Source: Planctomycetota bacterium (lineage in GTDB: Bacteria > Planctomycetota > MHYJ01 > JACQXL01). From it: 64,000 bases of DNA. A program made the position numbers and the translations under genes. Position 1 is the first letter of the stretch. Every line of letters begins with the position of its first letter. Below, piece by piece: positions 51,195 to 60,299 of the stretch. The notes under the pieces are model-generated. The model was not told where the DNA came from, did no database searches, and was given only the letters and a program-made list of their open reading frames with translations. The DNA is taken from contig JACRIK010000003.1 of NCBI GenBank assembly GCA_016235865.1, forward strand, positions 496,001 to 560,000. Direction: 5' to 3'.

Positions 51195-52004
51195 ATGCAG
51201 TATATGGTATACAAAATAAAAAGAGGCGGATTGTCGTTTTTCGCCGTTTGCTTTTTACTCGCTGCTTTACTGATGGGTTGCGCGACCGCAGGAGGCAAGA
51301 CGACTTATCAGGATGATGACAGCAAGTGCGGGATTTATCCGCCGCCGCCGGCTAATTTTGTCAGGAAGCGGATAGCCATAATTCCCCTTAAAGACAAAAC
51401 CAATCAGCAATATACCAAGACTGACTTGGGTTCCCAGGCCGTGGATATCGGCATAACCTTATTGCTGAATGCCGAGCGGTTTGACGTGGTGGAGCGGGAA
51501 CGGCTGGATGCGCTTTTAGCCGAGCAGAAATTGGTCGGGATAGTTGACCCGGAAACTGCAGCCAAGGCCGGCAAGATTTTGGGCGTTGATTTGATATTTA
51601 CCGGAGCCATAACCAATTTTGAGATAGAACATTCCAAGACCGGCGGGAGTTTTGGATTGCCCCGCATCGGCAAGATTCCGGCTTTTGACATTGAAAAGAA
51701 GACCACCGTTATGGCGATTTCATTGGCTATAGACGGACGGGTAATTGAGGTGGAAACCGGACGGGTTATCTTTGCCGGCTCGGGCGAGATTAAACGGGAG
51801 GAGCGGGCGGATAACTGGGGCGTCTGGCTGGAAAGCGGAGCTCACGTTTCATCCAAAGAGAAAATCAGGATAGACCAGAATGCAGCTGGCAAGCAACTGC
51901 GTTTTGCGCTGGATGCCCTGATTAAGAAGATTATTCCTAAAATTGATGTAACTTACGGCACAATAACGCCGTTACCTGTGACGGGAACAGAGAATAAACC
52001 CTGA
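51195..52004 (+). CDS. CsgG-like outer-membrane lipoprotein, second copy
   Basis: 269 residues. The lipobox LLMGC puts the lipidated Cys at residue 29. RKRIAIIPLKDKTNQQYTKTDLGSQAVDIGITLLLNAERFDVVERERLDALLAEQKLVG and KILGVDLIFTGAITNFE repeat the pattern of the first copy with an insert near the middle (GGSFGLPRIGKIPAF). The two share clear sequence and likely arose by duplication, perhaps forming one hetero-oligomeric ring. The only spacing between them is 1 bp. Confidence 0.85.
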   Translation: MQYMVYKIKRGGLSFFAVCFLLAALLMGCATAGGKTTYQDDDSKCGIYPPPPANFVRKRIAIIPLKDKTNQQYTKTDLGSQAVDIGITLLLNAERFDVVERERLDALLAEQKLVGIVDPETAAKAGKILGVDLIFTGAITNFEIEHSKTGGSFGLPRIGKIPAFDIEKKTTVMAISLAIDGRVIEVETGRVIFAGSGEIKREERADNWGVWLESGAHVSSKEKIRIDQNAAGKQLRFALDALIKKIIPKIDVTYGTITPLPVTGTENKP

Positions 52005-52013
52005 CTCTGGCTG

Positions 52014-52039
52014 TCCCCTTGAACGTATGTTCAAGGGGA
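52014..52039. terminator. 11-bp perfect hairpin after the lipoprotein genes
   Basis: TCCCCTTGAAC (52014-52024), loop GTAT, GTTCAAGGGGA (52029-52039). No T-run follows (TGGCAACTTAG), so it is a stable hairpin but not a classical terminator. Confidence 0.5.
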
Positions 52040-52086
52040 TGGCAACTTAGATGAACAAAGAGGGTTAAATAGAATAGGACAGATAT

Positions 52087-52563
52087 ATGGAAAAGACACT
52101 GGTGATTATAAAACCCGACGGGGTCCAGAGGAAATTAATCGGCGAGATTATCAACCGCTTTGAAAGTAAGGGGTTGAAGATTGCGGCCTTAAAGATGCTT
52201 AAAGTCTCGCCCAAACAGGCCGAAACGCTCTACGCGGTCCATAAAAAGAAGCAGTTCTATCAGGGTTTGCTTAAGTTCATTACGGCCGGGCCGGTGGTGA
52301 CGATGGTGATAGAGGCCATCGGTGCGGTGAATATTTGCCGAAAACTGCTGGGCGCTACCTTCGGGCCTGATGCCGAGGCCGGCACCATCCGCGGCGATTT
52401 TGGGGCCAGCATAAGTTACAATCTGATTCACGCCTCTGATTCGCCGGAAGCCGCCGGTAATGAAATTGCCATCTTTTTTAAGGATACGGAAATCCTGTCT
52501 TATACGCTGGATAACTGGAAATGGGTTTATCATCCGGCTGAAGAAAAAGAGATAGAGAACTAA
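52087..52563 (+). CDS. ndk: Nucleoside diphosphate kinase
   Basis: 158 residues. KTLVIIKPDGVQRKLIGEII at the start and the phosphorylated His in NLIHASDS (H115) are diagnostic; the ATP-site R and N residues are in VICRKLLGATFGPDAEAGTIRGDFG. It equilibrates nucleoside di- and triphosphates. The C-terminus is a little longer than the usual roughly 140 residues (WVYHPAEEKEIEN). Confidence 0.95.
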   Translation: MEKTLVIIKPDGVQRKLIGEIINRFESKGLKIAALKMLKVSPKQAETLYAVHKKKQFYQGLLKFITAGPVVTMVIEAIGAVNICRKLLGATFGPDAEAGTIRGDFGASISYNLIHASDSPEAAGNEIAIFFKDTEILSYTLDNWKWVYHPAEEKEIEN

Positions 52564-52609
52564 AAGGTTACCAGAGGCACAGCAAATAATTTAACGTAGG
52601 AGGTTTTTT

Positions 52610-53035
52610 ATGAACAATAAAAACAACCGCGGTTTTACGCTGATTGAATTGATGATGGTGGTTATTATCATCGGCATATTGGCGGCCATTGTCGTTCCAA
52701 AGTTTACCGGCCAGACCGAAAAGGCGCGAAGAGCCGCGGCAAAGATGGAAATCAGAAATATCAGTATGGCATTGGATAGGTACGAAATGGAGAACGGAGC
52801 ATTCCCGACCACAGAGCAGGGACTTAAAGCCCTGATGGAAAAACCAACCTCTTCACCGATGCCCCGGGATTGGAGCGGTCCTTATCTAAAGGACGAGCCC
52901 AAAGACCCCTGGCAGAAACCTTATCAGTACCGCCGTCCTTCGCAGAATGGTCTTGATTACGACCTTTGGTCTTGGGGACCGGACGAAAGAGATGGAACTG
53001 CAGATGATATCCCAAATTGGAAGAAAGATAACTAG
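52610..53035 (+). CDS. gspG: Type II secretion major pseudopilin GspG
   Basis: 141 residues with AGGAGG just upstream. The type IV prepilin site is G8/F9-TLIE, with the +5 Glu, then LMMVVIIIGILAAIVVPKF. EMENGAFPTTEQGLKAL, WSGPYLKDEPKDPWQKPYQY and DYDLWSWGPDERDGTADDIPNW are GspG-specific; the last holds the calcium-site Asp residues. It is the major pilin of the secretion pseudopilus. It overlaps the start of the next gene. Confidence 0.95.
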   Translation: MNNKNNRGFTLIELMMVVIIIGILAAIVVPKFTGQTEKARRAAAKMEIRNISMALDRYEMENGAFPTTEQGLKALMEKPTSSPMPRDWSGPYLKDEPKDPWQKPYQYRRPSQNGLDYDLWSWGPDERDGTADDIPNWKKDN

Positions 53036-53420
53036 ATCTTCTGCCAAAAATACCGCCTCGCTATCAGCCGGGATAACCCTGCTTGAAGTCTTGGTGGCTA
53101 TCTCCATCATGGCAATCTGTATTATAGCCATCTTTGATGCTTTTATCAGCTGTTTTGATGCCCAGTTAAGGTCGGAAAACCACGCCAAAACCGCGATGAT
53201 TTCTATGGATGCCCTGGAATACGCCGAGGAATTTCCGATTTCCTTAAGCCCGGAAGAATTGAACGAGGATATTCGTAAATTCACCTGGCAATTTACTCAG
53301 AATGACATTGAAGAGTATCCCAAGTTGAAAGAAATAGTTATTGATACCACCTGGGAACAGGGTAAAAGAAGCGGAAGGCTTTCCTTAACGACGTATTGTT
53401 GGAACCCCCAGAAAGAGTAA
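53004..53420 (+). CDS. gspI: Type II secretion minor pseudopilin GspI-like
   Basis: 138 residues from an ATG at 53004 inside the end of gspG. The prepilin motif is G/ITLLEVLVAISIMAI with the +5 Glu, as in GspI. The rest (FISCFDAQLRSENHAKTAMISMDALEYAEEF) is weakly conserved, so the I assignment rests on order and motif. The next gene starts shortly after. Confidence 0.75.
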   Translation: MISQIGRKITRSSAKNTASLSAGITLLEVLVAISIMAICIIAIFDAFISCFDAQLRSENHAKTAMISMDALEYAEEFPISLSPEELNEDIRKFTWQFTQNDIEEYPKLKEIVIDTTWEQGKRSGRLSLTTYCWNPQKE

Positions 53421-53449
53421 TCCCGCCCCATAGGATTATAATTGCGGAT

Positions 53450-54136
53450 ATGATATCAAATATGATAAAAACCAGGTGGTCGGGATTTACCCTGATAGAA
53501 CTGATGATTGCCAGCGTATTGACCGCCCTGGCTGCTCTGGCCGCATACCACACTTATAACCAGGGGATTCTGATATGGAAAAAGGGACAGGAGAACTCCA
53601 ATCAGGATAAAGCAATTATAACAATGGAAAGAATCAGCCGCGACCTAAAAAATATCTTTTCATTTGAGCCGGTTGGTTTCAGCGGCGAGGAGGCGAAAAT
53701 TGCATTTCCCCGTATTGCTTACAGATACGATTGGCTTACTGTAAATGAGGATGCGGTAATAGAGCCGGATTCATCTGCCGCAGAATCGCCAGCGCCTCTG
53801 CCGCTTATTACCAAGATGACCTACGAGTATGACAAAAACGAAGGGAAGCTGTCGCGCTTGGAAGAGGTGTATGCTTATCCGGACCTGGAGGAGTTAAAGG
53901 TTGATCCCGACGGAATGAAGAAGGAATCGTCCCGCGTTATCCTGGAAGACATAGAAATACTGACATTTTCCTATGCCGTTACCAAAACACCGGAGCTCAG
54001 TTTCACCAATAACGCACTCAACTCCGGTGTTCCTTATGCAATAAAGATAGAGTTAAAGCTCAAAAGCATGAAAGATGCCCTGACGCGCACGATAATTATT
54101 CCGGTTATTAAACCGCCGAGAAATGAAGACAGATAA
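53450..54136 (+). CDS. gspJ: Type II secretion minor pseudopilin GspJ-like
   Basis: 228 residues from the ATG at 53450. Prepilin motif SGFTLIELMIASVLTALAALAAYHTY with the +5 Glu. The long body with GQENSNQDKAIITMERISRDLKNIFSF fits GspJ, the largest of the cleaved minor pilins after K. It overlaps the gspK start by 14 bp. Confidence 0.75.
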   Translation: MISNMIKTRWSGFTLIELMIASVLTALAALAAYHTYNQGILIWKKGQENSNQDKAIITMERISRDLKNIFSFEPVGFSGEEAKIAFPRIAYRYDWLTVNEDAVIEPDSSAAESPAPLPLITKMTYEYDKNEGKLSRLEEVYAYPDLEELKVDPDGMKKESSRVILEDIEILTFSYAVTKTPELSFTNNALNSGVPYAIKIELKLKSMKDALTRTIIIPVIKPPRNEDR

Positions 54137-55196
54137 TCGAATTATGTTTTTATCATTAAGAAACGGCAGCATCCTGATAATCGTTCTCTGGATAATAATC
54201 ATTCTGACTATCCTGGCGGTAAGTATCAGTGCGGTTGCGTCCGCCCAGGTATTTTTTACCCGGCAATACCGCAGGCAGGCAGCAGAGTATTTCATTGCCC
54301 GAGCCGGCATTGCTCAATGCGTTGCCGAATTAAATCGTGACAAGGAAGCCAACACCTATGACGCCCTAAATGAAGGCTGGAGCAATAATCCGGAGTTATT
54401 TAATGAGAAACAAGTGGGTAACGGATTTCTGACCGTATCTTATGAATACTCCAATTACTTAACAACCCTTTCCAGTGAAGGCGAATCAGTGCTAACCAGT
54501 ACCGTTTGCGGGATGGTCGACGAGGAGCGAAAGATAAATATCAATACCGCCAGCGTCACGGTTCTGCAGGCGTTATTCCAGGACAGGGCGGCTCTTTCCT
54601 CTGTCCAGGCAAAGGAGATCGCCGACAGCATTATTGATTGGCGCGATACCGACGAGAACAGAAGGGAAAACGGCGCTGAAAGCAGTTATTACCAGGGTTT
54701 GTCTTCGCCGTATTCCTGCAAGAATAATAAGTTTGACATACCCGAGGAATTGATGCTGATAAAAGGAGTGCGACCGGAGGCCTTTCAGTCCGTAAAGGAG
54801 TTCGTAACCGTTTACGGCGACGGCAAGGTCAATATTAATACGGCTTCATCTCCGGTTTTGAAAGCCCTTGGCGTAGACCTTTCATTGGCGGAAAAAATCA
54901 TTCGCTGCCGGAGCGGTTCTGATGAAATCGAAGGCACCGAAGACGACGAGGTTTTTACTCAACCCGCTGCTATTATCAGCACCCTGAACAAAAAGCAGAC
55001 TATTACCCAGGGGGAAACCAACCAGATAAACAACTTGATTACCACCAATGCCATAAGCGTAAAATCAACCTATTTTCAGATTATCTCTTACGGCTATCTT
55101 GCCGATATAAACACCGGGGAGGTCGACCGTAAGAATAGTAAGAAAATTACTTGTATTATCAACCGAAATGGTAAGATAGTCTACTGGCGGGAATAA
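54123..55196 (+). CDS. gspK: Type II secretion minor pseudopilin GspK
   Basis: 357 residues. The N-terminus NGSILIIVLWIIIILTILAVSI is a prepilin-type helix lacking the +5 Glu, which is the GspK hallmark. VDEERKININTASVTVLQALFQ and DGKVNINTASSPVLKALGVDLSLAEKII are the repeated saposin-like GspK blocks. It caps the pseudopilus. Confidence 0.9.
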   Translation: MKTDNRIMFLSLRNGSILIIVLWIIIILTILAVSISAVASAQVFFTRQYRRQAAEYFIARAGIAQCVAELNRDKEANTYDALNEGWSNNPELFNEKQVGNGFLTVSYEYSNYLTTLSSEGESVLTSTVCGMVDEERKININTASVTVLQALFQDRAALSSVQAKEIADSIIDWRDTDENRRENGAESSYYQGLSSPYSCKNNKFDIPEELMLIKGVRPEAFQSVKEFVTVYGDGKVNINTASSPVLKALGVDLSLAEKIIRCRSGSDEIEGTEDDEVFTQPAAIISTLNKKQTITQGETNQINNLITTNAISVKSTYFQIISYGYLADINTGEVDRKNSKKITCIINRNGKIVYWRE

Positions 55197-55241
55197 TTAA
55201 ATAGCGCATAACTCGTAAACTAAAATCCATAATTATAAATA

Positions 55242-56702
55242 ATGTTTGGCTCTAAAGATTTGCTGGGTATTGAAATAGGCGGGCAGTATCTTAAAATCAT
55301 CCAATTTAACAAGAAGCAGGAGATACTGAATTGGGTTTCAACCGACATCAGAACGCTAAACGACGACGGCATCGTCGAATTTATCCGAAACTATATTCAG
55401 GAAAAGGGGATAAAAGCCTCTGATGTAATTAACCCCGTCTCGGCGCGGTACACTATCACTAAAAATATTGAATTGCCTTCCACCAATCCGGCGGAAATCA
55501 AGCAGATTATCAAACTTCAGGCCGGGCATCATTCGCCTTATTCTCCCGAAGAAATTATCATCGATTATATCCCCATCGGCGTCTTCAGGGGTGGCTATAC
55601 CAGGATATTCCTGGTGATCGTCAATCGCGATAATATCAAACGTAATTTTGATATCATAGAACGCTCCGGGTTAAGACTGAAAAAGATGGTTTTATCCCTG
55701 GAAACCATGGCTTTGTGGTATAAAGACCGCTCTCCTTCTAATTCCCTGGGAATACTCCACTTAGACGCCGATAACACGGATTTTCTGGTGATTAAGGAGC
55801 AAAAACCCATCTTCCTGCGCAATATTCCGGTCGGGGTGGAGCAAATATTATATGATCGCGATAAATACGGACCTCAATTACAGGAGGAAATCAATCATTC
55901 CCTGGAGGCCTACCAGACCGAACAACTGGAATCGCTTTCAAGGATAGTCGCCTGCGGCGCCACCTCAAAAGTCGCAGAATTCCTGCGCTCGATTCCGGAG
56001 CAGAGCAATCTTATCGTTGACGTTGAAGACAATCTTGAGGGGCTAAAGCTTGCTTCAACCGCGCCGGATGTTAAGGGCGTGGCTTCAGACCTTTCGGTCA
56101 TCAGCCTGGCAGCCGGCGTGGCTAAATATAATAAGACCCATCTCGATATAACGCCCGAGGAAGTAAGAGTGCGTGAGACCGTGGCTGAAAAAAGCCGTGA
56201 TATCATCTGGCTGGGCACTCTTTTATTCTTTATTCTGATATTGTTCCTGGCTATCTTCGCCCAGAAAATATGGATGAAAAATAAAATGGTAAATATGCTC
56301 AGCGAGGAAAACCAAAAATACCAGAAAGAGGCGGGTCAGTTAAAGGATACCAAAAAACGCATTGATCAGGTGAAAAATCATTTCCAGCGCCGGAATTTCG
56401 CCCTAGGCGCCCTGGACGAAATTCATAAATGCATGACCTCGGATATTTACCTAACCAGCCTGCAGATTGACGACCAGCAAATCAGTGGCCGGGAACAGCA
56501 GAATTCCACCAAAGTTGTCCTACGCGGGGTGGCCAATGCTACCGCAGATGTTCACCAGATGGTGGATCGGCTGGAAAAATCAAGGTATTTCAAGGAGGTT
56601 AAGGCGCCGGCCACCACCCCACGTACCGAAATAAATCGGGCCAACAATCAAAGAAGAGATGTGGTGGATTTTGAAATAAGCGGGAAACTGGAGTTGGAAT
56701 AA
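55242..56702 (+). CDS. gspL: Type II secretion GspL-like (PilM-PilN-like) protein
   Basis: 486 residues. The first about 320 are an actin-like PilM/GspL domain (LLGIEIGGQYLKIIQF, RYTITKNIELPSTNPAEIKQIIKLQAGHHSPYSPEEIIIDY). A membrane span is near 328-347 (DIIWLGTLLFFILILFLAIFAQKI), followed by a PilN-like coiled and periplasmic part. This is the fused arrangement of GspL, the inner-membrane anchor of the secretion ATPase. The ATPase itself (GspE) is not in the window. Confidence 0.85.
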   Translation: MFGSKDLLGIEIGGQYLKIIQFNKKQEILNWVSTDIRTLNDDGIVEFIRNYIQEKGIKASDVINPVSARYTITKNIELPSTNPAEIKQIIKLQAGHHSPYSPEEIIIDYIPIGVFRGGYTRIFLVIVNRDNIKRNFDIIERSGLRLKKMVLSLETMALWYKDRSPSNSLGILHLDADNTDFLVIKEQKPIFLRNIPVGVEQILYDRDKYGPQLQEEINHSLEAYQTEQLESLSRIVACGATSKVAEFLRSIPEQSNLIVDVEDNLEGLKLASTAPDVKGVASDLSVISLAAGVAKYNKTHLDITPEEVRVRETVAEKSRDIIWLGTLLFFILILFLAIFAQKIWMKNKMVNMLSEENQKYQKEAGQLKDTKKRIDQVKNHFQRRNFALGALDEIHKCMTSDIYLTSLQIDDQQISGREQQNSTKVVLRGVANATADVHQMVDRLEKSRYFKEVKAPATTPRTEINRANNQRRDVVDFEISGKLELE

Positions 56703-56704
56703 CT

Positions 56705-57229
56705 ATGAGATTTTTTTCTAAACTGGCGCAGCGAGAACGGATGTTCTTTTATATTGCGACGGTAATCATTATCTTATTCCTGGTAGACAGCTTTATCTTT
56801 AGCGGAATGATTGCCCGGATTAGCGAATTGGACAATAAGATGCGGTCTTTGAAGGACGAAGTGTCCGAAAACAAAATGATCCTTTCTTATAAGGATAAGA
56901 TTAATAAGGCAGGCGAAATCTACGGGAAATATCTGGTAAAAGAATCAAGGCCTGATTTAGAACTGCCCAAAATCGTGAATACGCTGGCAATACAATCGGA
57001 ATTAATCAACCCCGAACTTAAGCCGATGCAGTCAAAGGATAAGGATTCCGGCAAGTATTTCATAGAGATAAACGCCGAGGGGACAATGAAGAAAGTGGTT
57101 AACTTTATGTATAACCTTAATATGGGAAACTCCTTGCTCAGGGTGGAAAGAATAGACCTTTCGCCCAAGGCGGCAAAATCAGAGACATTGAAAATAACCA
57201 TTTTAATCTCCAAAACCGTGGTGCAATAA
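56705..57229 (+). CDS. gspM: Type II secretion GspM-like (PilO-like) protein
   Basis: 174 residues with one N-terminal span (about 14-36, IATVIIILFLVDSFIFSGMIA), a coiled segment and a ferredoxin-like periplasmic end. It stands 2 bp after the gspL-like gene, the position of GspM, its partner in the inner-membrane platform. Sequence similarity alone is weak. Confidence 0.75.
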   Translation: MRFFSKLAQRERMFFYIATVIIILFLVDSFIFSGMIARISELDNKMRSLKDEVSENKMILSYKDKINKAGEIYGKYLVKESRPDLELPKIVNTLAIQSELINPELKPMQSKDKDSGKYFIEINAEGTMKKVVNFMYNLNMGNSLLRVERIDLSPKAAKSETLKITILISKTVVQ

Positions 57230-57257
57230 TTGGCTCTAGTAAGACGGTCTTCCGAAT

Positions 57258-59237
57258 ATGACTCCGCAAGAAAGAGAAATCTACTGGCAAATCCCCCGCA
57301 TTTTGATAGCCGTTCATTACGGCTTGTTTATTATTGCCACGGCCGTCTTTTTATACGGTGTTTTTAAGCATTTTCGCCTTATCAGGACAGGCAAGAAAGA
57401 CAACCGTTTCTCGTCCCTGCCGAAACGCCTGTTCAATCTGGTTTATTACGCCCTGCTTCAGCGCCGTATCCTGGAGCGGCTTTACCAGGGGCTGACCCAC
57501 ACCGGCATCTTCTACGGCCTGGGAATCCTTTATATCGGCACGCTTATCGTCCTAGTTCAGTCCGACCTCGGCATCATTATTCTTAAGGGAACGTTTTATA
57601 AATACTTTTCTTTAACAATGGATCTGGCCGGCGCAGCGCTTTTGATTGCACTCTTATTCGTCATTATCCGGCGCTATATCATCAAGCCGGCTGAACTGGA
57701 TAATCAATGGGATGATTTGCTGGTTATTTTATTCCTGGGCACGCTGGCAGTTACCGGTTTCCTCTTGGAAGGCAGCCGGATGGTTGTTACCGAGATACCC
57801 CAATCAGCCGCCATCCGCTATTTCGCGCCGCTCGGCCTGCTGACCGGGAAATTATTAATCATGCTCGGCATAGGCGAACCTGTCATCCGCGCCTATTACC
57901 CCATCTGCTGGTTCGCCCACTCGACCATTCTGGTAACCCTGATTGCATATCTTCCTTGGTCAAAGCTGATGCACATATTTACCGCACCGTTCAATATATT
58001 CTGCCGCGACCTGGAACACCAGGGCACGCTGGTAAATCTGGACCTGGAAAACTCTGAGGAATTCGGCATTACCAAGATAACCGACTTCACCTGGAAACAT
58101 CTGCTGGACCTGGATGCCTGCACCAGGTGCGGGCGCTGCAACACCGGATGCCCGACCAATCTGAGCAATAAACCATTAAAACCTAAGCAACTGATTCAGA
58201 ATCTCAAGAATCACCTGTTTATTAAAGTGTCCAGGTCAGCCCCGCCGCCCAATCTGGCGCCTGAGACCGTATCATATGACGAAATCTGGGACTGCACCAC
58301 CTGCGGATTCTGCCGGTCCAATTGCCCGGTTTTTATCGAGCATCCGCCCAAGGTCGTGGAATTCAGGCGCCACTTAGTCCTGGCTGAAAGCAATTTCCCG
58401 CCCGAGGTCAAGACCATGTTCAGGAATATGGAAACCAACGGCAATCCCTGGCCGGTCAGCTGGGACAAGCGCAGCGACTGGTGCAAGGAGTCAGGTGTGC
58501 GGATACTGAACGAAGGCGACAAAACCGATATCCTGCTTTGGGTGGGTTGTGCCGGCGCCACGGACGATCGCAATACCAAGGTAGCCCGGACGTTGGTTAC
58601 GGTGCTTCAGAAGGCAAAGGTGGATTTCGCCATACTGGGCAATGCCGAACGCTGTTGCGGCGATCCGGCCCGGCGCATCGGCAACGAATATCTTTACCAG
58701 CAACTGGCTGACGAAAATATCGGAACCCTCAAGAAATACAAATTCTCCCGGATTCTTACTTATTGCCCGCACTGCTACAATACCCTCAGGAATGAATACC
58801 ACCAGCGCGGGGTTGACTTCTCCGTCGCGCACCACAGCGAATTCATCTGGGAATTGATTCAGCGGGGACAGCTGGTTGCTCCGGCGAATAATTCGGCGGT
58901 TACCTACCATGATTCCTGTTATTTAGGCCGATATAACGACATTTATAATGCGCCCCGGCAGATTCTGAAATCAATGCCGGGGATTAAATTCAGGGAAATG
59001 CCCCGTAACCGGAAAAAGAGTTTCTGTTGCGGCGCCGGCGGCGGTCGGATGTGGATGGAGGAAAAGCGGGGCGATCGGATTAATCAGATTCGCATCCAGG
59101 AGGCATTTGATACCGTCACGCAGGGCACGATTGTCACGGCCTGTCCCTATTGCCTGACCATGCTCGGAGACGGCATCAAGGAAAAAGGCGCGACCGACCA
59201 ACTCAAGGCAGTAGACATCGTGGAAATGTTATCTTAG
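57258..59237 (+). CDS. HdrD-like membrane Fe-S oxidoreductase
   Basis: 659 residues. The first about 240 form a NarI-like cytochrome b domain with about six spans. Two [4Fe-4S] motifs follow: CTRCGRCNTGCP near 289-300 and CTTCGFCRSNCP near 344-355. Then come two CCG domains with CCGDPAR near 469, CPHC near 503, DSCYLGRY near 552 and FCCGAGGG near 589. This is the layout of HdrDE/DsrMK-like, electron-bifurcation-linked or quinone-linked heterodisulfide reductase-type proteins in anaerobes. The electron donor and acceptor are not known. It is convergent with a small membrane-protein gene and overlaps it by 9 bp. Confidence 0.88.
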   Translation: MTPQEREIYWQIPRILIAVHYGLFIIATAVFLYGVFKHFRLIRTGKKDNRFSSLPKRLFNLVYYALLQRRILERLYQGLTHTGIFYGLGILYIGTLIVLVQSDLGIIILKGTFYKYFSLTMDLAGAALLIALLFVIIRRYIIKPAELDNQWDDLLVILFLGTLAVTGFLLEGSRMVVTEIPQSAAIRYFAPLGLLTGKLLIMLGIGEPVIRAYYPICWFAHSTILVTLIAYLPWSKLMHIFTAPFNIFCRDLEHQGTLVNLDLENSEEFGITKITDFTWKHLLDLDACTRCGRCNTGCPTNLSNKPLKPKQLIQNLKNHLFIKVSRSAPPPNLAPETVSYDEIWDCTTCGFCRSNCPVFIEHPPKVVEFRRHLVLAESNFPPEVKTMFRNMETNGNPWPVSWDKRSDWCKESGVRILNEGDKTDILLWVGCAGATDDRNTKVARTLVTVLQKAKVDFAILGNAERCCGDPARRIGNEYLYQQLADENIGTLKKYKFSRILTYCPHCYNTLRNEYHQRGVDFSVAHHSEFIWELIQRGQLVAPANNSAVTYHDSCYLGRYNDIYNAPRQILKSMPGIKFREMPRNRKKSFCCGAGGGRMWMEEKRGDRINQIRIQEAFDTVTQGTIVTACPYCLTMLGDGIKEKGATDQLKAVDIVEMLS

Positions 59238-59663
59238 ATAAATCAGCCCGTCCAGGAAGAGCATTCCACCGCCTAAAATCATGAATAGTATCCCCAGGTC
59301 AGGTTTGACATCGGCCAGCTTGAGAAATATATAGAAGTCGCTGGTTTCTATCCGGCCCCAGATATAAAGCCCCAGGGTGGTCGCGATAATGCCGGCCGCA
59401 AGAATCAAAATCCCAAAAATAGATTTGGATGTGGCAAAGAGCGAAAGAAACCCGGCGAAAAAGGCCAAGACAATGATGGTGATGATAATCCCGAACGGCA
59501 GGTAGAGTTTTGGCTCGCTATACCCATAGGCAATTTGGTTAATCAGCCCGAAAGAACCCTGGCCGGAAGCCCAGGGCAGGGATAGCGACCATATCAAAAT
59601 CCCCAGCCCGGCAGCCAGCAGCAAGAAATGCAATGCCCATAACAAGACCGTCGGCTTCTTCAT
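59229..59663 (-). CDS. Small polytopic membrane protein of unknown function
   Basis: 144 residues from the ATG at 59663 (KKPTVLLW); longer upstream starts are not supported. About four hydrophobic spans (near 6-26, 45-66, 75-96, 121-142). No family recognised. It converges on the HdrD-like gene. The gap to the divergent 3D-domain gene contains that gene's promoter. Confidence 0.6.
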   Translation of the reverse strand: MKKPTVLLWALHFLLLAAGLGILIWSLSLPWASGQGSFGLINQIAYGYSEPKLYLPFGIIITIIVLAFFAGFLSLFATSKSIFGILILAAGIIATTLGLYIWGRIETSDFYIFLKLADVKPDLGILFMILGGGMLFLDGLIYLR

Positions 59664-59777
59664 CGGGATAGATACTATTATAGGGCGCCGATAAATACAA
59701 GGTTTATTCCGATTTAATCGGCCGATGCACGCAAGCCCGCTTTTTACGCGGCCGGAGCGGTTTATAAAAAATCCCCC

Positions 59778-59806
59778 TTGACAAAACCGGGTATCTGTGC
59801 TATACT
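59778..59806 (+). promoter_or_regulatory. Near-consensus sigma-70 promoter of the 3D-domain gene
   Basis: A perfect TTGACA (59778-59783), a 17-bp spacer and TATACT (59801-59806). AGGGAGG at 59844-59850 then precedes the ATG at 59859. The TTG in the -35 box could be mistaken for a start. Confidence 0.8.
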
Positions 59807-59858
59807 GACGGCACTGTTGTTCAGCCAAAGGCAAGAGAACATAAGGGAGGTACGAGAG

Positions 59859-60299
59859 ATGAGAGGAATAATCATAACTATCGCGGTACTGACGATTATC
59901 CTGGCGCCGGGTTGGTATCTGCTAAACCTAAATGCGGAACGGAACGACCAGGCCGGGCCAAAATATTTCTGGAAACCGGTCCAGGCCAGGGTCACCCACT
60001 ACAGCTGCAATGAAAAAGCCGAGCGGAGATGGAAAGGCCGGACATCGCTCAATAAATCCGCCCGGAATAATGACGGCGTGGCCGTTGATCCGAAGATAAT
60101 ACCCTACGGCTCGATTATTCACATCCCGGGTATCGGCACCCGGGTGGCTGATGATACCGGCGGTAAATGCCGGCAGTACGGACGCAATAATCAGATCCTG
60201 GTTGACGTACGCTGGAATGACAAGACCAGGAAGGAACTCATGGCTATGGGCGCGGATTGGCAGACCGTTTACATCCTCCAGCCGGTCAACGACGATTAG
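59859..60299 (+). CDS. 3D-domain (double-psi beta-barrel) cell-wall protein
   Basis: 146 residues from the ATG at 59859 with a strong ribosome-binding site. One N-terminal membrane segment (about 4-22). The domain has RVTHYSCNEKAERRWKGRTSLNKSARNNDGVAVDPKIIPYGS and TRVADDTGGKCRQYGRNNQILVDVRW, the Asp-rich 3D motif of MltA/lytic-transglycosylase-related and YabE-type proteins. A role in cell-wall turnover outside the cytoplasm is likely. It converges with and overlaps prmC by 14 bp. Confidence 0.85.
   Translation: MRGIIITIAVLTIILAPGWYLLNLNAERNDQAGPKYFWKPVQARVTHYSCNEKAERRWKGRTSLNKSARNNDGVAVDPKIIPYGSIIHIPGIGTRVADDTGGKCRQYGRNNQILVDVRWNDKTRKELMAMGADWQTVYILQPVNDD

Noticed and set aside
52014-52039. 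Classical rho-independent terminator
   Set aside because: The stem is strong but no T-run follows, so it is listed only as a hairpin at low confidence.
59778-59858. TTG start adding 27 residues to the 3D-domain protein
   Set aside because: The TTG is part of a consensus -35 box, and AGGGAGG before the ATG at 59859 gives a better start.
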